Source: Bacilli bacterium
GTDB taxonomy: Bacteria; Bacillota_I; Bacilli_A; RF39; UBA660
NCBI GenBank assembly: GCA_016302935.1
Contig: JAEDMO010000017.1
Location: forward strand, 1 to 16,622
Length of the DNA stretch: 16,622 nucleotides
Direction: 5' to 3'
The notes under the pieces are model-generated. The model was not told where the DNA came from, searched no databases, and saw nothing but the letters and a program-made list of their open reading frames with translations. A program made the translations under genes and the position numbers. Numbering within the stretch: the stretch's first letter is position 1; every line of letters begins with the position of its first letter. Positions 6,571 to 12,998 of this stretch are shown one piece after another.

Positions 6571-6835
6571 ATATATAATAAAATTTTCAAAACAAGCTGA
6601 TAAAGATAAGATAAAATTAAAAAACTCAGGTTTGGATAAAAATACTAAAACGATTCTTAATTTAATGAGAGATGATCCCTTTTGTTATCCACCAAATTAT
6701 GAAAAATTAACAGGTGATTTAACAGGGTTATATTCAAGAAGAATTAATAGACAACATAGAATTGTTTATGAAGTAGATAAAAATAAAAATGAAATACATA
6801 TAATTAGAATGTGGACGCATTATGATAAAATGTAA
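6557..6835 (+). CDS. yoeB: Txe/YoeB-family mRNA endoribonuclease toxin
   Basis: A 92-residue RelE-fold toxin of the YoeB/Txe type, which cuts mRNA in the ribosomal A site when freed from antitoxin. Family signatures are intact: NYEKLTGDL, YSRRINRQHRIVYEV and the C-terminal MWTHYD. Residues matching the E. coli YoeB catalytic set (Glu46, Arg65, His83, Tyr84) are Glu49, Arg68, His88 and Tyr89, so the enzyme looks active. The start at 6557 has AGGAG (6542-6546) 10 nt upstream; an ATG at 6548 is too close to that site. The overlap with the antitoxin gene couples translation and ensures antitoxin is made first. Confidence 0.94.
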   Translation: MKNGKYIIKFSKQADKDKIKLKNSGLDKNTKTILNLMRDDPFCYPPNYEKLTGDLTGLYSRRINRQHRIVYEVDKNKNEIHIIRMWTHYDKM

Positions 6836-6872
6836 TTCAATAAATGTTTTGTAATTTTATTACTTACTATCA

Positions 6873-6916
6873 TCTTTTAGTTCAGGAGTTGTTAGACTTG
6901 CTCCTTACTGGCACCA
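6873..6916 (+). pseudogene. Possible tRNA relic ending in CCA
   Basis: The 5' part (CTTTTAGTTCAG...GTTAGAC) looks like the end of an acceptor stem followed by a tRNA D-arm and resembles CTTTTAGTTTAG in the intact tRNA-Thr. The 3' part ends TTACTGGCACCA and is followed by the same kind of flank as the real tRNA. Only about 44 nt remain, with no anticodon arm or T-arm, so it cannot be functional. It may be a decayed tRNA or an integration scar. Confidence 0.35.
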
Positions 6917-6935
6917 GATCGATTGTTACTCGAAC
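6910..6935 (+). repeat. Right copy of the tRNA-end imperfect direct repeat
   Basis: Matches 6176-6201 at 22 of 26 positions, with the first ten bases (GGCACCAGAT) and last six (TCGAAC) exact. Mismatches are confined to the middle. The distance between copies is 734 bp, and the YefM/YoeB operon is the only gene content between them. Confidence 0.65.
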
Positions 6936-6947
6936 ATTTCTAGATAA

Positions 6948-6988
6948 AAAACTACTATCAAAATTAACTTGAAAGTAGTTTTATTTTG
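6948..6988 (+). terminator. Terminator, probably of the toxin-antitoxin operon
   Basis: A 9-bp stem, AAAACTACT/AGTAGTTTT (6948-6956 with 6974-6982). It can extend after one mismatch by TCAA/TTGA around a 7-nt loop, and is followed by ATTTTG. It is the first terminator after the toxin stop. Confidence 0.78.
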
Positions 6989-7104
6989 TCAATTTATAAA
7001 CATACTTGCAAATTGATTATCAGTTAAAGTGATTAAAATGAGTATGATAATTTATTCTAAAAAATATAGAAATTAATCGTAAATAAAAATAAATAATTAA
7101 TTTA

Positions 7105-7113
7105 TGATATAAT
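7105..7113 (+). promoter_or_regulatory. Extended -10 promoter
   Basis: TGATATAAT gives a TG plus a perfect TATAAT; no good -35 is present. Transcription would start near 7120 and cover the MGMT-like fragment and the HEAT-like gene. Confidence 0.5.
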
Positions 7114-7161
7114 CATTATATAAGATAAAGTTAAATAGTAGTTTGAAAGTGAGTTGATCCT

Positions 7162-7398
7162 ATGACAGCAGGAATATTTGTAAATATTGTTGCTTGGGAT
7201 AGTTATCAAAGAAATGAAGATGTAACACCTTATTGGAGGGCTTTAAAATCTGGTGGAGAATTAAATATTAAATACCCTGAAGCAATAGAATTACAAAAAA
7301 GATTACTCGAAGAAGAAGGACATACAATCATTTCAAAAGGAATAAAAAATACAAAATACTATGTTAAAGATTTTGAAAATAGTTTAATAGAACTATAA
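7162..7398 (+). pseudogene. MGMT-family-like protein, probably N-terminally truncated
   Basis: 78 residues starting MTAGIF, with TPYWRALKSGGELNIKYP, LLEEEGHTI and YYVKDFE. This resembles, from memory, the C-terminal half of a family annotated as MGMT (6-O-methylguanine methyltransferase-like, DNA-binding domain). Full-length members are longer and read ...LTxGIF...YWRTLKxxGxLNxKYPGG...LLExEGxTV...VKDFE. The similarity begins exactly at this start, and in-frame stops lie just upstream (TGA at 7144-7146 and 7150-7152), so the N-terminal half with any active site is missing. The usual YPGG is YPEA here. Only a weak RBS (AGTGAG) is present. It could still be a translated short protein, as an extended -10 promoter lies about 50 nt upstream. 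The family call is moderate. Confidence 0.5.
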
Positions 7399-7447
7399 TT
7401 TAAATTATAATTTTGTGTTTTATATAAGAAAAGTGGGAGATAATTCA

Positions 7448-7882
7448 ATGAATAAAGAAGAAATATTTAATATATTTTATGGTAAAGAAAAATTGGATGT
7501 TTGGAAAAAATTTCAAGAAATAGAAAACAGCATAGAGGAATCAGAATTGTTATACGAATATTTTGATGAGGTAAAAAATATGTTATATGATGAAAAATCA
7601 TATATAAAGATGCGTGGTTTTAGAATTATTTGTAAGCTATCTAAATGGGATAAAGATAATAAAATAAATGATATTATAGATGTTTTATTACAGGTTTTAG
7701 ATGATGAAAAACCTACAATTGTAAGACTTTGTTTATCGGCATTAAATAATTTACTATTGTATAAAATAGATTTGTCTGATAAGGTAGAAAGCAAATTAAA
7801 AAATATTGATTTATCAAAATATAAAGATAGTATGAGTCCTTTAATTAAAAAAGATATAGATTATATTTTGGAACATATTTAA
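7448..7882 (+). CDS. Small all-helical HEAT-like repeat protein
   Basis: 144 residues, rich in Lys, Asp, Ile and Leu, with no signal or membrane segment. Successive amphipathic helices (YFDEVKNMLYDEKSYIKMRGFRII..., then DVLLQVLDDEKPTIVRLCLSALNNLL) have the Pro/Arg turn spacing of HEAT-like repeats. Related Firmicutes proteins are sometimes labelled SufBD protein, but it does not look like the Fe-S scaffold SufB or SufD, so that label is probably misleading. The start at 7448 has GTGGGAGA 7 nt upstream and is preferred over an upstream ATG at 7415 lacking an RBS. It is probably on one transcript with the gene before it. Likely a protein-interaction scaffold; the partner is unknown. Confidence 0.68.
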   Translation: MNKEEIFNIFYGKEKLDVWKKFQEIENSIEESELLYEYFDEVKNMLYDEKSYIKMRGFRIICKLSKWDKDNKINDIIDVLLQVLDDEKPTIVRLCLSALNNLLLYKIDLSDKVESKLKNIDLSKYKDSMSPLIKKDIDYILEHI

Positions 7883-7979
7883 TTCAAATTACAACTGCAG
7901 AGTAATTTTGTAGTAAAGTAGTTTTATTAAATTTCTTACTATTTTTATATTATAACTAGTAGATCGATGAGGTGTTTTA

Positions 7980-8450
7980 ATGGAAGAAGATATGGGGATA
8001 ATTAATATAACATCAGGGGAGTTATTAAATAAATATCTTTCTGATATGTATGGGGGTGTATTTATTCCGTTTAATGAAGCTTTATCTCAAGGAAATTTAT
8101 TATATCCACTTTTTGATGATGTATTTATAGATGAAAGGTGTAAATCTCTTTTGGTAACAAGGGATGAATATGTATCTAAGTTAAGTTTGGTACTATCATT
8201 TATTGATAATATGGATAAGTATAATGAGGTTGTTCTTTGGTTTGGTGATGAGACGTTTTGTCAAATAAATTTGTTAGGTGTTTTAACAATGTTGGAACAG
8301 GGTAATTTTAAGGGGAATGTAGTTATAAATATAGTTGATGAAAGTAGTAATAAGGTAATTAGGAAACATAATAATGTTGAGTTAGGAAATTTTACTTTAG
8401 AATATAAAAAACTACTTAAAAATATTGCTGGCTTAGATAATTATAATTAA
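7980..8450 (+). CDS. DUF1835-like conserved hypothetical protein
   Basis: 156-residue soluble protein. The segment YNEVVLWFGDETFCQINLLG resembles the EVVLWFexDLFcQixLL core of DUF1835 proteins, and IFIPFNEAL-type residues near 29-36 match the early part of that domain (the position where DUF1835 has a W/FN(E/D)xLxxG stretch). Function is unknown in the family. GAGGTG lies 5 nt before the ATG at 7980; an internal ATG at 7992 is a less likely start. It marks the return to T/G-rich codon use after the accessory zone. No clear terminator separates it from the next gene, but a separate extended -10 lies between them. Confidence 0.6.
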   Translation: MEEDMGIINITSGELLNKYLSDMYGGVFIPFNEALSQGNLLYPLFDDVFIDERCKSLLVTRDEYVSKLSLVLSFIDNMDKYNEVVLWFGDETFCQINLLGVLTMLEQGNFKGNVVINIVDESSNKVIRKHNNVELGNFTLEYKKLLKNIAGLDNYN

Positions 8451-8512
8451 TAAACAGATATTATTGCTTATTTATGATTGTTAGAAAAATTAATAGATTT
8501 TATTAAAATTTA

Positions 8513-8521
8513 TGTTATACT
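8513..8521 (+). promoter_or_regulatory. Extended -10 promoter of the CFI-box gene
   Basis: TGTTATACT: a TG followed after one base by TATACT (8516-8521), about 40 nt before the start codon. No convincing -35. Confidence 0.45.
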
Positions 8522-8562
8522 ATATATAGTTATTATTTTATCTTTAATTGGTAGGTGTTTAT

Positions 8563-9180
8563 ATGTATTATTGTGTAGATTGTGGATATTTAGATACTAG
8601 AATTTGTAATGCTGGTAGATATAGATGTGATAGAAAGTATGAATATCATTATGCTGATGATTTAGAATGTTATTCATTTTGTCATCATAAATATAGTAGT
8701 GATGATGTTATAAGGTATAGAAGTGAATCTGTTAAGAAGTCTGCTATTAATGATTCTAAAAGTTATAGAGATGGTGGCTGTTATATTACAACAATGCTTG
8801 TTAATATTTTAAATTTAAATGATGATGATATGATTATGGATACGATGCGTTATTTTAGAAGTGGAGTGTTGCAAAAAGATAATAAATATGCAAAGTTACT
8901 TTTTGAGTACGATTTTTTAGGTCCTAGGATTGCGACAGCACTGGCAAATGATAAGAATAATGTTATGGTAAGTAAAAAGATGTTTAAAAATTTTATTACG
9001 CCAATTATTTTAGATATAGATGGTAAAAAGTATGAGGATGCAATAGTAAAATATGCTAATATGACAGAAGTACTTAGACTATATTATGGTATTGATGAAG
9101 TAGATGAATATTCATATTTTGATGTTAATGATATAGATAAAATGGGTTATGGAAAGATTAGAAAATATATAAAATTCTAA
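8563..9180 (+). CDS. Cys-rich CFI-box domain protein
   Basis: 205 residues. The N-terminus (YYCVDCGYLDTRICN..., Cys at 4, 7, 15, 21, then CYSFCHH near 36-41) looks like a zinc-binding module. The middle carries CYITTMLVNIL...DTMRYFRSGVL...LLFEYDFLGPRIATAL, matching the CFI-box pattern C(F/Y)ITT...LRxFRD..L...YxxxxPxI seen in many Firmicutes proteins of unknown role. The canonical D of FRD is S here. The start at 8563 has AGGTG 5 nt upstream; a TTG at 8548 is less likely. No signal peptide or membrane helix. The stop lies inside the terminator hairpin. Confidence 0.68.
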   Translation: MYYCVDCGYLDTRICNAGRYRCDRKYEYHYADDLECYSFCHHKYSSDDVIRYRSESVKKSAINDSKSYRDGGCYITTMLVNILNLNDDDMIMDTMRYFRSGVLQKDNKYAKLLFEYDFLGPRIATALANDKNNVMVSKKMFKNFITPIILDIDGKKYEDAIVKYANMTEVLRLYYGIDEVDEYSYFDVNDIDKMGYGKIRKYIKF

Positions 9181-9188
9181 TCTTTTTT
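9153..9188 (+). terminator. Terminator overlapping the end of the CFI-box gene
   Basis: 11-bp stem AAAGATTAGAA/TTCTAATCTTT (9153-9163 with 9175-9185), 11-nt loop, T tract. Its 5' arm and the stop codon are inside the coding sequence. Confidence 0.8.
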
Positions 9189-9232
9189 AAATATATTTTC
9201 TAAAAAAATCCATATTAATATTAGGTGATTTT

Positions 9233-10723
9233 ATGGAAAATAAAAGTATTTGGCAATATGGGATTAAATCTTTAAAGTATAATAAGTTAGATAAGGATAT
9301 TAGATGTGATGTTTTAATTATCGGTGGTGGGATTGCTGGTCTTTCTTGTGCATATTTTTTAAAAAATAGTAAATATAAAACGGTTTTAGTAGATAAGAAT
9401 ATGTGTGGTATGGGGATAAGTGCTAGAAGTACGGGAAAGTTAACTTTTATGCAAGATTTGATTTATAATAAGATTAAAGATAATTATGATGAAAATAAGG
9501 CTTTAATGTATTTGAATTCACAAAAGGATGCTGTTAAGATAGTTAGAGATATTATTATTAAAAATAATATTGCGTGTAATTATGATAAGACTCCTTCTTA
9601 TGTGTTTACTAGTGATATTAAAAAGTTAGAAAATTTTAAAAAAGAGATTGTTTTTTATGATGATAATAATATTAGATATAAGGTTAAGAATTCAATACCA
9701 GTAGATTATCCATGTCTTTATAGTCTTAGAGTTAATTATGGGGGAGTGTTTCATCCTTTAAAATATTTAATGGCACTTAGGAGTATTGTTAGTAAGGATA
9801 TAGATGTTTATGAGGATACTACTATTGTTAAGTTATATAAAAGAAATGGTGGCTATGTTGTTCATACTGATGATAATCATATTATTAAGGCTACTTATGT
9901 GGTGGTTTGTACCCATTATCCTTTTTTTATTGTTCCTTTTTTCTTACCTTTTAAAAGTAGTGTGGAAAAGTCATATTTGATTTGTGGTGAGTCTGAATCT
10001 AATAAGGGAATACAACTTATTTCTAATGAAAATGTTAGTATTTCAATTAGGTATCATACTGATAAGGGGAAAAATTATATAATTTATGGTAGATGTAGTC
10101 ATGTTGTTTGTAATCATTTAGATACTAGGAAGCAATATAAGGAATTGATAGATGAATATAAGAAATATTTTAAAGGAAAGATAAAGTGTTATTGGTTAAA
10201 TCACGATATTATGAGTTATGATTGTATTCCTTATATAGGAAGAATTAATAATAGTAATTTACTTGTTGCTTGTGGATTTAATAAATGGGGAAATACTAAT
10301 GGAACAATAGCAGGTAAGGTTATTTATGATATTATTATGGGAAGAGGTAATCCTTATATTGAGTTATTTAATCCTTGTAGAGGTTTATCTTGGAATAACT
10401 TTAAGAATTTGGTTATATATAATTTTAATACGATGAGCAGATATATATTAAATAAGTTATCTCCTTCGATGGGGTATTATGAGGATGATGTTAAAATAGA
10501 GATGATCGATGGTAAGCTTTGTGGTATTTATACTGATAAAGATAAAAAGAGGCATATTGTTTCTAATATATGTCCACATATGAAATGTAATTTGATTTTT
10601 AATTATAAGGATAAGACTTGGGATTGTCCTTGTCATGGTTCGAGGTTTGATATCGATGGTAATGTTATGTTTGGGCCAGCGGTATATGATATTAAGATAG
10701 ATAAAAAAGAAACTTCTGATTAG
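9233..10723 (+). CDS. FAD-dependent oxidoreductase (DAO family) fused to a Rieske [2Fe-2S] domain
   Basis: 496 residues. The N-terminal Rossmann FAD site is DVLIIGGGIAGLSCAYFL (26-43, GxGxxG at 31-36), followed by a D-amino-acid-oxidase-type body with the ARSTGKLTF loop and C-terminal FAD contact ACGFNKWGNTNGTIAG. The C-terminal Rieske domain has cluster ligands Cys447 and His449 (CPHMKC) and Cys465 and His468 (CPCHGS). Cys452 and Cys467 match the structural disulfide pair of respiratory-type Rieske proteins. This architecture is that of Bacillus YhfW-like proteins, whose substrate is not established. No signal peptide, so it is cytosolic. TAGGTGA lies upstream of the ATG. It converges on the membrane protein gene at 10736. 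Confidence 0.85.
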   Translation: MENKSIWQYGIKSLKYNKLDKDIRCDVLIIGGGIAGLSCAYFLKNSKYKTVLVDKNMCGMGISARSTGKLTFMQDLIYNKIKDNYDENKALMYLNSQKDAVKIVRDIIIKNNIACNYDKTPSYVFTSDIKKLENFKKEIVFYDDNNIRYKVKNSIPVDYPCLYSLRVNYGGVFHPLKYLMALRSIVSKDIDVYEDTTIVKLYKRNGGYVVHTDDNHIIKATYVVVCTHYPFFIVPFFLPFKSSVEKSYLICGESESNKGIQLISNENVSISIRYHTDKGKNYIIYGRCSHVVCNHLDTRKQYKELIDEYKKYFKGKIKCYWLNHDIMSYDCIPYIGRINNSNLLVACGFNKWGNTNGTIAGKVIYDIIMGRGNPYIELFNPCRGLSWNNFKNLVIYNFNTMSRYILNKLSPSMGYYEDDVKIEMIDGKLCGIYTDKDKKRHIVSNICPHMKCNLIFNYKDKTWDCPCHGSRFDIDGNVMFGPAVYDIKIDKKETSD

Positions 10724-10737
10724 TTTGAAGTTTCTTT
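10706..10737. terminator. Bidirectional terminator between the oxidoreductase and the membrane protein
   Basis: 11-bp stem AAAGAAACTTC/GAAGTTTCTTT (10706-10716 with 10727-10737), 10-nt loop containing the oxidoreductase stop codon, with A-rich and T-rich flanks. It can serve both converging genes. Confidence 0.85.
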
Positions 10738-11242
10738 AATTTATTATATTACCTAAAATACCATAAGATAAAATACTCATAATAATACCAGCGGTTATTA
10801 TTCCTAAGGTAATGGCAATAAAGGATTTTTTTCTGTTTAATCCAAGTAATATAGCTAGTAATGCTCCGGTCCAGCCACCTGTTCCTGGAAGAGGAATAGC
10901 TACAAATAAGAATAATCCAAGATAAATATATTTATATTTGGTTATATCTTTACTTTTAGCTAATGATTTAGCTTCTAATTTATTTAGTATTGAAGCAATT
11001 TTAGGAGATTTTTTTAAAATGGCAAATATTCTCTCTAAAAAAAGTAAGATGAATGGAATGGGGAGAATATTACCTATTAAGCATATAATAAATGAAGAGG
11101 TAAATGGTAGGTTTAGAAGTGAGGCAGCGATTAATCCACCACGAAGTTCTAATATTGGTAATAGTGATATTAAAAAAATAATTATATTACCATTTAAACT
11201 ACCAAATAAATTTACAAAAAAATTTGCTAATGATTCTGTCAT
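10736..11242 (-). CDS. Small multidrug-export-family membrane protein (COG2426-like)
   Basis: 168 residues with about four to five hydrophobic segments. Family signatures are PILELRGGLIAAS (about 29-41) and FVAIPLPGTGGWTGALLAILLGL (about 112-134), typical of the putative small multidrug export family (Sm_multidrug_ex, COG2426). Transport function is by family name only and not demonstrated. The ATG has AGAGGTG 4 nt upstream. It is transcribed alone, divergent from rnc and convergent with the oxidoreductase. Confidence 0.85.
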   Translation of the reverse strand: MTESLANFFVNLFGSLNGNIIIFLISLLPILELRGGLIAASLLNLPFTSSFIICLIGNILPIPFILLFLERIFAILKKSPKIASILNKLEAKSLAKSKDITKYKYIYLGLFLFVAIPLPGTGGWTGALLAILLGLNRKKSFIAITLGIITAGIIMSILSYGILGNIIN

Positions 11243-11252
11243 ATAACACCTC

Positions 11253-11268
11253 TTGTTAATTTTAACAA
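11253..11268. promoter_or_regulatory. Palindrome in the leader of the membrane protein gene
   Basis: TTGTTAA-TT-TTAACAA, a perfect 7-bp inverted repeat with a 2-nt centre, 11 nt upstream of the minus-strand ATG and adjacent to its RBS. It could be an operator or a small hairpin affecting translation. Confidence 0.4.
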
Positions 11269-11302
11269 ATATTTTTTAATATGTAAATAGATGATGTTTT
11301 AT

Positions 11303-11333
11303 TTGATAAAATTAGTCAAATATGTAGTATAAT
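11303..11333 (+). promoter_or_regulatory. Probable rnc promoter
   Basis: TTGATA (11303-11308) and TATAAT (11328-11333) with a long 19-nt spacer. An inverted repeat, ATTTGA-N9-TCAAAT, spans 11301-11321, over the -35 and spacer. Confidence 0.5.
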
Positions 11334-11359
11334 AAGGTTAGTAAAGATTGGGTGATAAT

Positions 11360-12007
11360 ATGGAATTTATAAGTAAATTAGGAATTTCTACTAGTAATGT
11401 TAAACTTTATGAGAAGGCTCTTACACATACTTCTTATTCTAATGAACATCCAGAATATGAGCATTATGAGAGACTAGAGTTTTTAGGTGATGCTGTTTTA
11501 GAGCTTATTATGAGTGATTATTTATATAATGAGGAGCATTTGGAAGAAGGTATGATGACAAAGATGAGGGCTTCTTATGTGTGCGAAAATGCTCTTTATA
11601 GATATGCTCTTGATTTAGATTTTCCTAAGTATGTTAGGGTAGGTGAAGGTATTAAGCCTAATGCTACTATTTTAGCTGATATGTTCGAAGCAATAGTAGG
11701 AGCAATTTACTTGGATCAAGGCTTTGATAAGGCAAATTCCTTTGTTTTAGATATTGTTGTTCCTTATATAAAAAAGGGGACTGATTTTTTGAAAGATTAC
11801 AAATCAGAATTACAGGAGCTAGTTCAGACTGTTAAAAAAAGTGTGGTTTATGAAATTGTCAGTGAAAGAGGTCCTTCACATAATAGAACTTTTGAATGTG
11901 TGGCTTTGGTAGATGGTATTATTATGGGAAGAGGAGTTTCTTCTAGTAAGAAAGGGGCAGAACAAGAAGCTGCTAAAGAAGCTTTAAGTAAACAAGCTAA
12001 AATATAG
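11360..12007 (+). CDS. rnc: Ribonuclease III
   Basis: Double-strand-specific endoribonuclease processing rRNA precursors and some mRNAs. The 215-residue protein has the RNase III signature ERLEFLGDAVL (37-47; Glu40, Asp44) and the second metal-site block TILADMFEAIVG (Asp107, Glu110). It is followed by a double-stranded-RNA-binding domain (about 150-213) with DYKSELQE, ERGPSHNRTFE and SSSKKGAEQEAAKEAL. The start at 11360 has GGGTGAT just upstream; a TTG at 11348 would overlap that site. The last 24 nt overlap the convergent ylbJ-like gene. Confidence 0.96.
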   Translation: MEFISKLGISTSNVKLYEKALTHTSYSNEHPEYEHYERLEFLGDAVLELIMSDYLYNEEHLEEGMMTKMRASYVCENALYRYALDLDFPKYVRVGEGIKPNATILADMFEAIVGAIYLDQGFDKANSFVLDIVVPYIKKGTDFLKDYKSELQELVQTVKKSVVYEIVSERGPSHNRTFECVALVDGIIMGRGVSSSKKGAEQEAAKEALSKQAKI

Positions 12008-12925
12008 GGTATAGATTATAAAAGATAGTATACCTGATAAAATCATATGAAATACTCTAAAGATAAAAAATGGTGAATAAGAAATATCGGTATCATTTAT
12101 TTGACTAATTATTTGAAAGTGAATACAAAAACCACCAAAGGATAAAAACATCGACGATAGTATTACTTTGTAGATATTATTAATATTTAAGCTACTTAAA
12201 TATGATAATCCTTGGGTTACTTCTAATGTAGCTTTAATTATTAGTTTAGTAGCAGTATTTACATTTAGACTGTTTATTAGTATTTCAGATAGAATAAGAA
12301 AAAAAGAAAGAGTTCCTAAAATCATAAGAAGGGTACTTACTGAGTTACTGATAGCACTCATTAAAACTTTAGGAAAATTCAGTTTATAATTTGGTTTGAT
12401 ATTGGAATTATTTATGGTTAATTTTTTTCTCATTAATATAAGGATGATAAAATTTGGTAAGTAATGGCTTATTAAAATAATTATACTTAAGGTTTGATTG
12501 TTATTTAGAAAACTAGTTATGACACCTAGAATAAATAATGGATTAGAAAAATGAGTGAATGTTAATAATAAGGATGCTTCTTCTTTATTTATTTCTTTGT
12601 TTTCGTACATTGTTCTTATATTTTTGGCACTGCTAGGAAATCCACTTAGAATGCTTAGAATTAGAAGAAGAAAACAGTTTGATGATATTTTTAGATATTT
12701 ATTTATAAATTTTCCTAATATAATTGTTAAATAGGTACCGAAGTTATAATTTATTAATATTTCACTGATGATAAACATAGGAAATAAAGAAGGGGCTAGA
12801 TTGTTTATAAGGATGTTAGTACTTTGTTTGAATGAATCAAAAACTAATTCTTTATTCATTAAAACATTTACTAGTAGATAGATAAAGATGATAATAATAA
12901 TTATATTTTTGATATTCTTTTTCAT
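11984..12925 (-). CDS. ylbJ: YlbJ-like sporulation integral membrane protein
   Basis: 313 residues, mostly hydrophobic, with about eight membrane segments. It shows the YlbJ/nucleoside-recognition (Gate) pattern: LAPSLFPMFIISEIL (about 43-57), LSGFPSSAKNI (about 93-103), THFSNPLFILG (about 124-134), EVTQGL and FGGFCIHFQIIS near the C-terminus. In Bacillus, YlbJ (about 400 residues) is needed for normal spore cortex formation; this copy is shorter but keeps both Gate halves. The RBS AGGTGA lies 3 nt before the ATG. It is divergent from the YlbL-like protease and ends 24 nt inside the 3' end of rnc. The B. subtilis ylbJ and ylbL genes are also close neighbours, which supports both calls. Confidence 0.8.
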   Translation of the reverse strand: MKKNIKNIIIIIIFIYLLVNVLMNKELVFDSFKQSTNILINNLAPSLFPMFIISEILINYNFGTYLTIILGKFINKYLKISSNCFLLLILSILSGFPSSAKNIRTMYENKEINKEEASLLLTFTHFSNPLFILGVITSFLNNNQTLSIIILISHYLPNFIILILMRKKLTINNSNIKPNYKLNFPKVLMSAISNSVSTLLMILGTLSFFLILSEILINSLNVNTATKLIIKATLEVTQGLSYLSSLNINNIYKVILSSMFLSFGGFCIHFQIISQINDTDISYSPFFIFRVFHMILSGILSFIIYTLYFSLFT

Positions 12926-12998
12926 AATTCACCTATTTAAATATATGAAAATATTTAATATAAATTAATTTTAAAAAAAAATAAGGGGATGATTATTT

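Larger units (their letters stand above)
6836..7161. other. 326-bp gene-free stretch downstream of the toxin
   Basis: No credible ORF. It contains, in order, a tRNA-like relic (6873-6916), the right copy of the tRNA-end repeat (6910-6935), a terminator (6948-6988) and an extended -10 promoter (7105-7113). The rest, about 6990-7100, is AT-rich sequence in which I see nothing. Confidence 0.7.

Noticed and set aside
7513..7794. 93-codon minus-strand frame inside the HEAT-like gene
   Set aside because: Shadow of the + strand gene, which has a good RBS and family pattern.
7961..7968. AGATCGAT shared with the tRNA-end repeat at 6917, as a right island boundary
   Set aside because: Only eight bases, partly palindromic; likely chance without support from the flanks.
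10938..11246. 102-codon + strand frame opposite the export-family gene
   Set aside because: Antisense to a gene with clear family motifs; no RBS or promoter.
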